Assembly (NCBI GenBank): GCA_033344775.1
Contig: JAWPMT010000001.1
Coordinates: forward strand, 992,001-1,056,000
Length of the DNA: 64,000 nucleotides
Source of the DNA: Cytophagales bacterium
GTDB lineage: Bacteria > Bacteroidota > Bacteroidia > Cytophagales > Cyclobacteriaceae
Direction: 5' to 3'
Position numbers and translations under genes: made by a program. Positions within the stretch are counted from its first letter, which is position 1. Every line of letters begins with the position of its first letter. This document shows positions 27,529 through 34,476 of this stretch, in pieces. The notes under the pieces were generated by a model. The model saw only the letters and a program-made list of their open reading frames with translations, was not told the origin of the DNA and did no database searches.

Positions 27529-28935
27529 TTATGCTTTATCCATTCTTACAATTTTTGGGAAGAACGTTCCCACGACATCTACCAGATCCGACTGATAGCG
27601 CATAACCTGCTCGATATCTTTGTAGGCTATCGGAGCCTCATCCGTACCTCCACCAATCAGCGTCACGCCATTACGGCTCAGGGTCTTTTTCATTTCACTT
27701 CCCGAAATAGATTCCCGGGCTGCTTTTCTGGACATTTTACGCCCAGCACCGTGAGCTGCACTCTTCAAGGAGCGATCGTTACCTTTTCCTCGAACGATGT
27801 AACCAGGTGTGGCCATAGACCCTGGAATAATTCCCAGTTCCCCCTCTGCCGCAGGTGTAGCACCCTTTCGATGAACAATCAAAGCTTCACCATCTTCCTG
27901 TACTTCCTTCCAGGCGAAATTGTGGTGGTTTTCTATCGTTCCAACTGGCTTGATCCCAAGGTATTTCCCCAGGTGATAATGGATCTGATCATGGCAAGCT
28001 TTCGCATAATCACCTGCAAGGTTCATCGATAACCAATACTCCTGCCCCGATTCTATGGACAAGTCCAACCAGGCCAGGTGATGTGCTTGTTTCGGCAACA
28101 GACATTGCTCCATGGCAATGCCCATGTAATGTTTGGCGATAGTAGCACCTAGTCCGCGTGAACCCGAATGCGAAAGTAATCCGACGTATTCGCCTGCTGG
28201 CAGTCCAAAATCATTCGACTCACCCAATTGTACCAGACCGAACTCCACGAAGTGGTTTCCTGACCCTGATGTACCCAGCTGTTTAGCTGCCCGGCCGTGC
28301 AATTGCCGAAGTAATGGCGTCATTTGGAAAGCTTCCTGATCTAGTATCTCGTGCTCTTGCCGGAGATTCAGCTCTCCTCCCGAACCAAAGCAGGTACGCT
28401 CTTTCAGAGCCATTTTGAACTGGTAGGCATGCTTCTGCAGGTACCTCACATCCAGATCAAATACACTCAGGCTCATCCGGCATCCAATGTCCAACCCTAC
28501 ACCGTAAGGTATGACTGCATTTTCTGCAGCGAGTACTCCACCGATTGGCAGTCCGTAACCCTGATGAGCATCGGGCATCATCGCTCCTTTCCTGGCAATT
28601 GGCAATCGCATGGCCAATTCCATTTGCTGATAAGCGTTGCTGGAGATTTGCTTCCTTCCGAAAACCTGAAAATCTCCACTTTCTCGCTGTAAGGCGATCT
28701 CTTGCTTGTCCTTCAACTCGAGCTGTGGCTCAAATTCCGCTGCCAGAGGCCCCAGTAAAGGGTCATCCAAATAGTTCGCGTAATTGATTCTTACATCCTG
28801 TAATAAGTTCAGTTGCTCCGATTTCGAAGCGTGTTTATAATATTTTGAAATGATCCCAATGGCCAGACTAGTGGCCTTGTTATCGGTATAATCAATTTGT
28901 CGGAGGTCTTTACCCCGCAACTTAACCTTGCCCAT
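27529..28935 (-). CDS. rtcB: RNA-splicing ligase RtcB (3'-phosphate/2',3'-cyclic phosphate ligase)
   Basis: GTP- and Mn-dependent RNA ligase joining 2',3'-cyclic phosphate or 3'-phosphate ends to 5'-OH ends. The 468-residue length is normal. Active-site motifs: MMPDAHQGYGLPIGGV, GVGLDIGCRMS (metal-binding Cys), GTSGSGNHFVEFG, LLSHSGSRGLG, and AAHGAGRKMSR with the guanylylated His. Gene order rtcB-prfH marks it as the repair partner of PrfH, probably acting on cleaved 16S rRNA. Expression is likely controlled by the leader at 29088-29234. Confidence 0.96.
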   Translation of the reverse strand: MGKVKLRGKDLRQIDYTDNKATSLAIGIISKYYKHASKSEQLNLLQDVRINYANYLDDPLLGPLAAEFEPQLELKDKQEIALQRESGDFQVFGRKQISSNAYQQMELAMRLPIARKGAMMPDAHQGYGLPIGGVLAAENAVIPYGVGLDIGCRMSLSVFDLDVRYLQKHAYQFKMALKERTCFGSGGELNLRQEHEILDQEAFQMTPLLRQLHGRAAKQLGTSGSGNHFVEFGLVQLGESNDFGLPAGEYVGLLSHSGSRGLGATIAKHYMGIAMEQCLLPKQAHHLAWLDLSIESGQEYWLSMNLAGDYAKACHDQIHYHLGKYLGIKPVGTIENHHNFAWKEVQEDGEALIVHRKGATPAAEGELGIIPGSMATPGYIVRGKGNDRSLKSAAHGAGRKMSRKAARESISGSEMKKTLSRNGVTLIGGGTDEAPIAYKDIEQVMRYQSDLVDVVGTFFPKIVRMDKA

Positions 28936-29087
28936 AAAGCATTAAAATGTTGACAGAACCGACATCCGATCGAACGGACAGGCGATTCTTAGAAAATCAA
29001 ATTTGTAATTGAGGTGGACCGGATTTAAGAGGAACGCCTAAACGGTGATCTCGTCTATTGGCTGACTCGTCCTTGAAAAAAGAGCAT

Positions 29088-29118
29088 AAAAAAAGTCCTG
29101 ACGTTTTCACATCAGGAC
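29088..29118 (-). terminator. Intrinsic terminator inside the rtcB leader
   Basis: On the minus strand GTCCTGA (29118-29112) pairs with TCAGGAC (29101-29095) around a 10-base loop, followed by seven U (29094-29088). It lies about 150 bases before the rtcB ATG, so it acts on transcripts before they reach rtcB. The last three bases of a competing upstream stem (29122-29116) overlap its 5' arm. Confidence 0.85.
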
Positions 29119-29160
29119 CGGATACTCTTCAATGAGATTGCTTAAAAATCTCTGTCCGGT

Positions 29161-29193
29161 CTATTGTGCGATATGGTATGTTTGCTCCAACAT
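29161..29193 (-). CDS. Putative 10-residue leader peptide upstream of rtcB
   Basis: ATG at 29193 and TAG at 29163-29161 encode MLEQTYHIAQ. AAAGGAG stands six bases before the ATG, ideal Shine-Dalgarno spacing, which is rare in Bacteroidota. The G of the stop codon is the first base of the GACCGGA arm that competes with the terminator, so a terminating ribosome would cover that arm. Coding status rests only on this arrangement; the peptide sequence itself is not recognised. Confidence 0.45.
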   Translation of the reverse strand: MLEQTYHIAQ

Positions 29194-29337
29194 ATGAGAC
29201 TCCTTTCTTGATAAGGATGAACATTGCAAAACTAGAAGCACTTACATCAGATCTGCAAAAAAAGTTTGATTTTTTTTTATAACTACACCCCAAAGCGACT
29301 CAAGAAAGCAACCTAAACATCAGGTTATCAGTCATTT

Positions 29338-29361
29338 AAAAAAGCGGCCCTTCCGAGCCGC
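29338..29361 (-). terminator. Terminator of rsgA
   Basis: On the minus strand GCGGC...GCCGC forms a GC-rich stem (plus-strand positions 29344-29361) followed by six U (29343-29338). It lies 17 bases after the rsgA stop. Confidence 0.8.
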
Positions 29362-29377
29362 TTTTCTTCTTAATCAT

Positions 29378-30463
29378 TCAATATTTATCCTTTTTCTTCT
29401 GCTTCATGATGCCTTTGACCATCTTACCAAATTGTTTTTCTTTCTCTCGACGTTCTTGAACGGTGGCGCGGTAATGTGCTTCTTCTCGTCCGAGCTTCAT
29501 GTAGTTTTCATACATTTCCTCGTTCAATTCACCGGCATCCAGCGCAGCCAATATCGCGCAGCCTTTTTCATTGACATGGGTACAGTCTTTGAATTTGCAA
29601 TGCTGGGCCAGTTCCTCTATTTCTTGAAAAGTGACTTCCAATCCACTCGAACCATCCGCAATTCCTACTTCCCGCATACCCGGATTATCGATCAATAAGG
29701 CACCTGAGGGCATCTGGATCAACTCCCGATGGGTCGTGACGTGCTTGCCTCGACCGATGCGGTCATTGATCTCACCTGTATCCATCAATTGATCACCAGA
29801 AAGGAGATTCATCAAACTTGACTTCCCCACTCCTGAAGAACCTAATAAACAATAGGTTTTACCTTGCTCTAAGGTCGATTGAATTGCAGCAAGACCTGAG
29901 CTATTGGCATTGCTAAAAGGAAATACTGATACATCAGGAAATCTTTCCTGTACTTCCTTCACAGCCTCTTTCAGCTTTCTTTCCTCTACCAGATCGATCT
30001 TGCTTAGCAGAATAACCGGTGTAATCCCGGCTGTATGGCAAATCGTGACATAGCGTTCCAACCGATTGAGGCTGAAATCTCTGTTAAGTGATTGTACAAT
30101 CCATCCAAAATCAATGTTGGCCGCAATGACCTGCTTTTCAGCGGTTCTTCCAACGGCATTTCTTTCCAACAGAGAATGTCTGGGATATACTGCATGGATC
30201 AGTCCCTTTTGATCGTCATAGGGAGAAACGACCACCCAATCTCCTACGGCAGGAAAATCCGCCCGACTTTCTGCTGTAAATCGAAAATTGCCGAGTAGTT
30301 CCGTCTCTAGTTGGCCGGTTTCTGTCAGAACGGTGTATCGTTCTCTCTGTGCAATAATTACCCTACCAGCCAAAAAGGCATCCAGTTGATTTTCATTTCT
30401 ATAGTTTTCTAAAGTTGAGTTATACCCAAGTGCTTCTAATTGTATTTCTTTCATTTTGATCAT
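29378..30463 (-). CDS. rsgA: Ribosome small subunit-dependent GTPase RsgA
   Basis: Circularly permuted GTPase that checks and releases assembly factors from the 30S decoding centre. Domains in order: OB fold (about 40-110), permuted G domain with LSKIDL (G4) first, then GSSGVGKSS (G1) and DNPGMREVG (G3), and a zinc knuckle CKFKDCTHVNEKGC near residue 290. The lysine-rich C-terminal tail suits rRNA binding. Of the two near ATGs the first (30463) or the one three codons on may be used. It has its own terminator and lies directly upstream of the rtcB leader; both act on the 30S subunit. Confidence 0.95.
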   Translation of the reverse strand: MIKMKEIQLEALGYNSTLENYRNENQLDAFLAGRVIIAQRERYTVLTETGQLETELLGNFRFTAESRADFPAVGDWVVVSPYDDQKGLIHAVYPRHSLLERNAVGRTAEKQVIAANIDFGWIVQSLNRDFSLNRLERYVTICHTAGITPVILLSKIDLVEERKLKEAVKEVQERFPDVSVFPFSNANSSGLAAIQSTLEQGKTYCLLGSSGVGKSSLMNLLSGDQLMDTGEINDRIGRGKHVTTHRELIQMPSGALLIDNPGMREVGIADGSSGLEVTFQEIEELAQHCKFKDCTHVNEKGCAILAALDAGELNEEMYENYMKLGREEAHYRATVQERREKEKQFGKMVKGIMKQKKKDKY

Positions 30464-30540
30464 TATTTGATTGGCTCACATCATTGCGAGCAATAGTTGA
30501 GTTGCTTTTCGTTTAGGACCAGGTTTAAGAATAATTATCA

Positions 30541-30721
30541 TATCATGCATAGCAAAACAGCATGCTGTATCAATCCAAAAACACAGGGAAACACCCCAGC
30601 AACTGGGGAATAGAAAGAAACGACAGTAACTCGTTAGTGACCTAACGCAGCCGACTGTCTACTGCACCGAGATAGCGGCAGGTAATGTGTATTGCGTATT
30701 ACTCATAAAAGAACAAAGGTA
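30541..30721 (-). ncRNA. Candidate structured RNA / leader upstream of rsgA
   Basis: This 180-base intergenic stretch holds several stems: ACAGCATGCTGT (a perfect palindrome near 30568), CCCCAG-CAA-CTGGGG (30593-30607), CGTTAG-TGAC-CTAACG enclosed by ACAGT/ACTGT (about 30623-30658), and GTAAT/ATTAC (about 30682-30701). On the minus strand TACCTTTG (30721-30714) fits the Bacteroidota -7 element, which would place it as a 245-base leader of rsgA. The strand is uncertain because the region lies between divergent genes. It does not match any RNA family I can recognise. Confidence 0.45.
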
Positions 30722-30822
30722 ATGAATCTTATCTTCAAGCTCTTTCCTCTGTAAAACTCATGCACTGGAAGTCCACAACTAAATTGAATCTCGTGAGTTA
30801 TCTAATCAATGCCACTCAACTC

Positions 30823-31317
30823 ATGAACATCAAGAAAATTAAACCAAAGCCAGGTCAGGAGTCAGTCTGGGATTATCCCCGTCCTCCTGCCATTGAGCCG
30901 GTGACTCAACACCTGAAAATCATCTTTAATGGGAAGGAAATCAGCAATACCAATCAGTCTTATCGCATATTGGAGACCAGTCACCCTCCTACTTATTATC
31001 TACCTCTTCAGGCATTCAAAAAAGGCACATTAATCCGTACAGATCGCATCAGTTTTTGTGAATTCAAAGGAGAGGCCATTTATTACCATATCCAGGCAGG
31101 TGATCAAACTGCCGAATTTGCAGCATGGGGCTATCCATCTCCCAATCGCAGATTTGGTGCCCTGAAAGATCACGTATCCGTCTACGCCTCGAAAATGGAA
31201 TCCTGCTTTGTTGGCGAAGAACGAGTACAGGCTCAGGAAGGAGACTTTTATGGGGGTTGGATCACTTCTAAAATCGTAGGCCCTTTCAAAGGAGGAGCGG
31301 GTACCTGGGGATGGTAA
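30823..31317 (+). CDS. DUF427 domain protein
   Basis: A 164-residue protein from the ATG at 30823; an upstream in-frame ATG at 30760 adds 21 residues not typical of the family. DUF427 features are VWDYPRPPAIEP near the start, YRILETSHPPTYYLP, YYHIQAGDQTAEFAAWGYP and the GDFYGGWIT end. The function of the family is unknown. Its stop overlaps the ATG of the Crp/Fnr gene by seven bases, so the two are co-translated. Confidence 0.87.
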   Translation: MNIKKIKPKPGQESVWDYPRPPAIEPVTQHLKIIFNGKEISNTNQSYRILETSHPPTYYLPLQAFKKGTLIRTDRISFCEFKGEAIYYHIQAGDQTAEFAAWGYPSPNRRFGALKDHVSVYASKMESCFVGEERVQAQEGDFYGGWITSKIVGPFKGGAGTWGW

Positions 31318-31901
31318 ATAACACGGACCAATCACTTGATAATCTTCGACAAGTGATCTCCAATATTGCTCCTATGGACGCGCATTCCATGGAGAAAATG
31401 CTCGATGGATTTGAATTCAGAACATACGAAAAAGGGCAGGCTTTTGCACGTAAAGGAGAATACGCTAAAAACATGGGGTTTGTGACCTCCGGGGTATTGC
31501 GGGCATTTTTTAGAGGATCTGATGGCACAACCTACAACAAAACGTTTTTCAAAGAGAATTCACTCATTGGCGCCTATTCATCACTAATCACAGGACAGGT
31601 AAACCGAATTGATATCGAGTGCCTTACTGCCTGCGAAATTTGGACTTCACCCTATCAGAGCATCGTAGCCCTTTATGATGAATACCCACTCGTTGAGCGC
31701 TTTTCAAGAACGCTGGCCGAACGCTTTTTTGTCAGTAAGGAGAAAAGGGAAATTCAACTGGTGACTTTGGAAGCTAAGGAACGATATGCCATTTTCCAGC
31801 AAGAACATCCTGGTCTTGATCAGCGTATTCCTCAATACCACATAGCCTCCTATTTAGGAATAACACCTACGCAGCTCAGTCGTATCCGTGCGAATAAATA
31901 A
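31311..31901 (+). CDS. Crp/Fnr-family transcriptional regulator
   Basis: A 196-residue regulator: cyclic-nucleotide-binding-like beta-barrel (about 30-120, with FARKGEYAKNMGFVTSGVLR) and a C-terminal helix-turn-helix (IPQYHIASYLGITPTQLSRI). The cAMP-binding RES-type motif is not evident and there is no Fnr cysteine cluster, so the signal is unknown. This short-C-terminus type is common in Bacteroidota and often controls adjacent genes, here DUF427 and the SDR gene 76 bases downstream. Confidence 0.9.
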   Translation: MVNNTDQSLDNLRQVISNIAPMDAHSMEKMLDGFEFRTYEKGQAFARKGEYAKNMGFVTSGVLRAFFRGSDGTTYNKTFFKENSLIGAYSSLITGQVNRIDIECLTACEIWTSPYQSIVALYDEYPLVERFSRTLAERFFVSKEKREIQLVTLEAKERYAIFQQEHPGLDQRIPQYHIASYLGITPTQLSRIRANK

Positions 31902-31977
31902 GTCCATGCCTATTTATTGACATATGTAAATGAATTTGGGTAGCGGTCTATTCAGATTTGCTTCCAAAGATTGATGT

Positions 31978-32715
31978 ATGCGATTGAATAAAAATAAAAT
32001 ACTGATTACCGGAGCTTCTGCGGGGATTGGAAAGGCCCTCCTCGACAAGTTTTTAGCCCTGGACAATCAAGTCATTGCGGTTGGTAGAAATGAAAAAAAG
32101 CTTCAGTCACTTGCCCAATCTGATCAACGAATCATTCCTTTTCAATGCGACCTGGGACAACCGGAACACCTTCAAAAGTTAGTCACATTTGTACGGGAAG
32201 ATCATCCGGACATGAATATACTGATCAACAATGCAGGTATTCAATACAATTACCAATTTGGAGAAGAAGACCAGGAATCAAGGATCGATCACGAAATTCA
32301 GGTGAACCTTACTGCTCCAATTCTTCTGATCAATTCATTGCTTCCGGTGCTTACAAATCAGGAAAATGCAGCCATTGTCAATGTTTCATCCGGATTAGGA
32401 CTGGTACCCAAAAAACAAGCCCCGGTGTACTGTGGAACAAAGGCGGGACTTCACATTTTTTCAAAATCGCTACGTTATCAACTGGAGACAGTGAAGGTTT
32501 TTGAGATGATTCCTCCGTTGGTTGATACCGAAATGACCGCCGGAAGAGGCAGTGGAAAAATCAGTCCAGAACAATTGACAGAAGAATTCATTCAAGCTTT
32601 TCGGCGAAATCGATATGAAGTGAATGTCGGAAAAGTCAAACTGCAAAAGCTCATCAATCGTCTGAGTCCCTCCTTAGCGGATCGAATTATGAGAGGAGGA
32701 GGAGAAAAATCTTAA
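31978..32715 (+). CDS. Short-chain dehydrogenase/reductase (DltE-like)
   Basis: The 245 residues show the SDR cofactor motif TGASAGIG (about residue 11), NNAG, the catalytic Ser in VNVSSGLG and YCGTK with the catalytic Tyr and Lys. The C-terminal region (PPLVDTEMTAGRG) resembles the DltE/YciK branch. The substrate is unknown. It follows the Crp/Fnr gene on the same strand. Confidence 0.9.
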   Translation: MRLNKNKILITGASAGIGKALLDKFLALDNQVIAVGRNEKKLQSLAQSDQRIIPFQCDLGQPEHLQKLVTFVREDHPDMNILINNAGIQYNYQFGEEDQESRIDHEIQVNLTAPILLINSLLPVLTNQENAAIVNVSSGLGLVPKKQAPVYCGTKAGLHIFSKSLRYQLETVKVFEMIPPLVDTEMTAGRGSGKISPEQLTEEFIQAFRRNRYEVNVGKVKLQKLINRLSPSLADRIMRGGGEKS

Positions 32716-32721
32716 AGGCAT

Positions 32722-32750
32722 AAAAAAAGGAGTTTGTATCAACAAACTCC
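32722..32750 (-). terminator. Terminator of the DJ-1-like gene
   Basis: GGAGTTTG (32729-32736) and CAAACTCC (32743-32750) form an eight-base stem around TATCAA; on the minus strand it is followed by seven U (32728-32722). On the plus strand no T-run follows, so it serves the leftward gene. Confidence 0.82.
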
Positions 32751-32774
32751 TATCTGATTCCGTGTCTATGATAA

Positions 32775-33446
32775 TCAATTTTCCAAAAGGGCAATCATCT
32801 TCTCAGCAACCCCTTTGGCAGATGCTGGATTCTGCCCCGTAACCAATCGACCATCGGCGATGCTGTTGGCTTGCCATGGGCTGACAGACAAGAATTTTGC
32901 TCCTTTTTCTTTCAATGCTGATTCCAATAAGAAAGGCACATCTTCCTTGGCATATCCCTCCTCCTCTTCATTGGTGAAGGAAGCAATGGTTTTTCCTTGT
33001 ACAATAGGTGTTCCATCAGAAAGGGTAACATTCACCAATGAAACAGGGCCGTGACATACTGCACCTACAATGGCTCCTCTTTCATAAGTATCAGCAATGG
33101 CCTTATGCACATCTGAATTTTCGGGCATATCCACCATTGGGCCTAAGCCTCCGGGAACAAATACGGCATCATAATTGGCCACATCCACTGCATCAATCTT
33201 CTGGGTGTTTTTCGCGAGGGCAATACCTTCTCCATTGAGGAAATCCACATTCAAGGGATCGTCAGTCAGCTCCAGACCATCGATGGGTGCTTCTCCCCCG
33301 GCCGTGCTGGCAAATGCCACCTCATAGCCCTTTTCAACAAATTCATGATAAGGGTGTGATACTTCAGGTAAGTAGTTGCCGGTCTTGCGTTTGTTGGGTC
33401 CGATTTCCTGAGCACTTGATACGATGAATAATACTTTTTTTGACAT
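32775..33446 (-). CDS. DJ-1/PfpI-superfamily protein (type 1 glutamine amidotransferase-like)
   Basis: A 223-residue protein with the nucleophile elbow GAVCHGPVSL (Cys about residue 117) and the expected Glu early in the chain. The layout (KTGNYLPEVSHPYHEF start, FVPGGLGPMVDM) is that of Hsp31/HchA-like glyoxalase III or deglycase proteins. The substrate is inferred. It is followed by an intrinsic terminator and preceded, five bases away, by a monooxygenase gene. Confidence 0.92.
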   Translation of the reverse strand: MSKKVLFIVSSAQEIGPNKRKTGNYLPEVSHPYHEFVEKGYEVAFASTAGGEAPIDGLELTDDPLNVDFLNGEGIALAKNTQKIDAVDVANYDAVFVPGGLGPMVDMPENSDVHKAIADTYERGAIVGAVCHGPVSLVNVTLSDGTPIVQGKTIASFTNEEEEGYAKEDVPFLLESALKEKGAKFLSVSPWQANSIADGRLVTGQNPASAKGVAEKMIALLEN

Positions 33447-33451
33447 GATCT

Positions 33452-33763
33452 TTAAGATTTTGATTTGAAAATTTCCTTAGTAGTCGAGACTTCCCTGTGG
33501 GCCAATAGTGGCACGATCGTATTCAATCCCAGGTCTTGATAATGCACTGAAGTCCGATGAGCCTCCAATGCTTCCTGATCCCGATAAGTCTCAAAAAGAA
33601 GAATACAATCATCTTCACCAATGGATTGGTGGGCCTGATAGGAAAGGTTTCCTTCCTCTTCCCGGCTCTTCTGAGCCAGTGCCTCCAGGGCTGTAAGTAC
33701 CTGAGCGAGTTTGCCGGATTTCACCTGCCATTTGGCAAAGATTGTGATTACTGTGTCTTCCAT
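33452..33763 (-). CDS. Antibiotic biosynthesis monooxygenase (ABM) domain protein
   Basis: A 103-residue ferredoxin-like dimeric alpha-beta barrel protein: ITIFAKWQVKSGKLAQVL start, YQAHQSIGEDDCILLFETY, and AHRTSVHYQDL. Members are cofactor-free quinone monooxygenases or heme-related. It forms an operon with the DJ-1-like gene (five-base gap), next to a divergent or upstream Crp/Fnr regulator gene that may control them under electrophile stress. Confidence 0.87.
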   Translation of the reverse strand: MEDTVITIFAKWQVKSGKLAQVLTALEALAQKSREEEGNLSYQAHQSIGEDDCILLFETYRDQEALEAHRTSVHYQDLGLNTIVPLLAHREVSTTKEIFKSKS

Positions 33764-33859
33764 CTTTTGTTTGATTAAGGATGAATGTAAAGCTATTTGC
33801 AGGTGCGGACCTGGGGTATTGAGGTCCGTTAGTAAGGGGATTGAAAAAATTGACCTATG

Positions 33860-34456
33860 TTAAGAATTGGCCAATTGCCTGCGAATTCTGCTCAAGCTTT
33901 CGGGAGCAATGCCCAAATAGGAGGCGATCTGATAGTTTTTTACCCGTTGTTCAATTGATGGGAATTGCTCTAAAAAATCAGCATATCGCTTCTCAGCAGG
34001 GTCTTTCAACATCGCCAGGATCCGGCGATGGTTAGCCGCATAAGCACGCTCCAGTTTTCGAAGGAAAAAAGTCTCCAGAGCGGGCACTTTATGATAGAGC
34101 TTTTCCAGGTTTTCTTTCGAAATAGTAATCAGAGAGGAATCTTCGAGGCACTCTACAAATAAGGTCGAAGGTGAATCCGTATGATAGGCCATGAAGTCAC
34201 CGATCCACCACTCCTCTATCGCAAAAAGCAATGTATAGTCACGTTCCCATTCGTGCTCCTGAAAGTAAGCACGCACGCATCCTTTCACCACAAAAGACTG
34301 GGAATCGATCAGAGAATTCGGTTCACTGATCAAGTGTCCTTTTTTCAGGTTTTGTATTTCAAAAAACCCTTTGCATGCCTCAAAATCCTCTGAACTTAAA
34401 TTGGTTTCCTTGTTCAGGTGTAAGTAAAGTGCCGCGAAAGACAACTGGTCATTCAT
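33860..34456 (-). CDS. Crp/Fnr-family transcriptional regulator
   Basis: A 198-residue regulator with a cyclic-nucleotide-binding-like domain (about 25-115) and a C-terminal HTH (VKNYQIASYLGIAPESLSRI). It closely resembles the regulator at 31311-31901 in length and HTH. No ligand-binding signature is visible. It is 96 bases upstream of the monooxygenase gene in the same orientation, a likely target. Confidence 0.9.
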   Translation of the reverse strand: MNDQLSFAALYLHLNKETNLSSEDFEACKGFFEIQNLKKGHLISEPNSLIDSQSFVVKGCVRAYFQEHEWERDYTLLFAIEEWWIGDFMAYHTDSPSTLFVECLEDSSLITISKENLEKLYHKVPALETFFLRKLERAYAANHRRILAMLKDPAEKRYADFLEQFPSIEQRVKNYQIASYLGIAPESLSRIRRQLANS

Positions 34457-34476
34457 ATAACCAAATGTATTTCAAA

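Larger units (their letters stand above)
29088..29259 (-). promoter_or_regulatory. Promoter and attenuator-like leader of the rtcB operon
   Basis: Reading leftward: TTTG (29259-29256), 21 bases, TAGTTTTG (29234-29227), a close match to the Bacteroidota promoter TTTG/TAnnTTTG. Transcription should start near 29220. The leader then has AGAAAGGAG (29208-29200), a short ORF (29193-29161), a stem formed by GACCGGA (29161-29155) and TCCGGTC (29122-29116) enclosing a smaller GAGATT/AATCTC hairpin, and the terminator at 29118-29088. A six-base hairpin (TATGTT/AACATA) contains the ORF's ATG. The arrangement resembles translation-controlled attenuation. It might instead be an independent small RNA. Confidence 0.65.

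Noticed and set aside
27502-28032. 176-codon plus-strand ORF opposite rtcB
   Set aside because: Cys/His/Ser-rich antisense shadow of rtcB with no family match.
29085-29220. SAM-I riboswitch upstream of rtcB, suggested by CTTATCAAGAAAGG
   Set aside because: Only the first bases resemble the S-box start; the conserved core elements (GCAACC and GGTGCTAA type) are absent.
30580-30660. Cobalamin riboswitch, suggested by CAGGGAAACACC and ACAGTAACTC
   Set aside because: The B12-box and the conserved stem order are missing; no cobalamin genes nearby.
30760-30822. Upstream extension of the DUF427 gene
   Set aside because: The 21 extra residues are not part of the family and the ATG at 30823 fits better.
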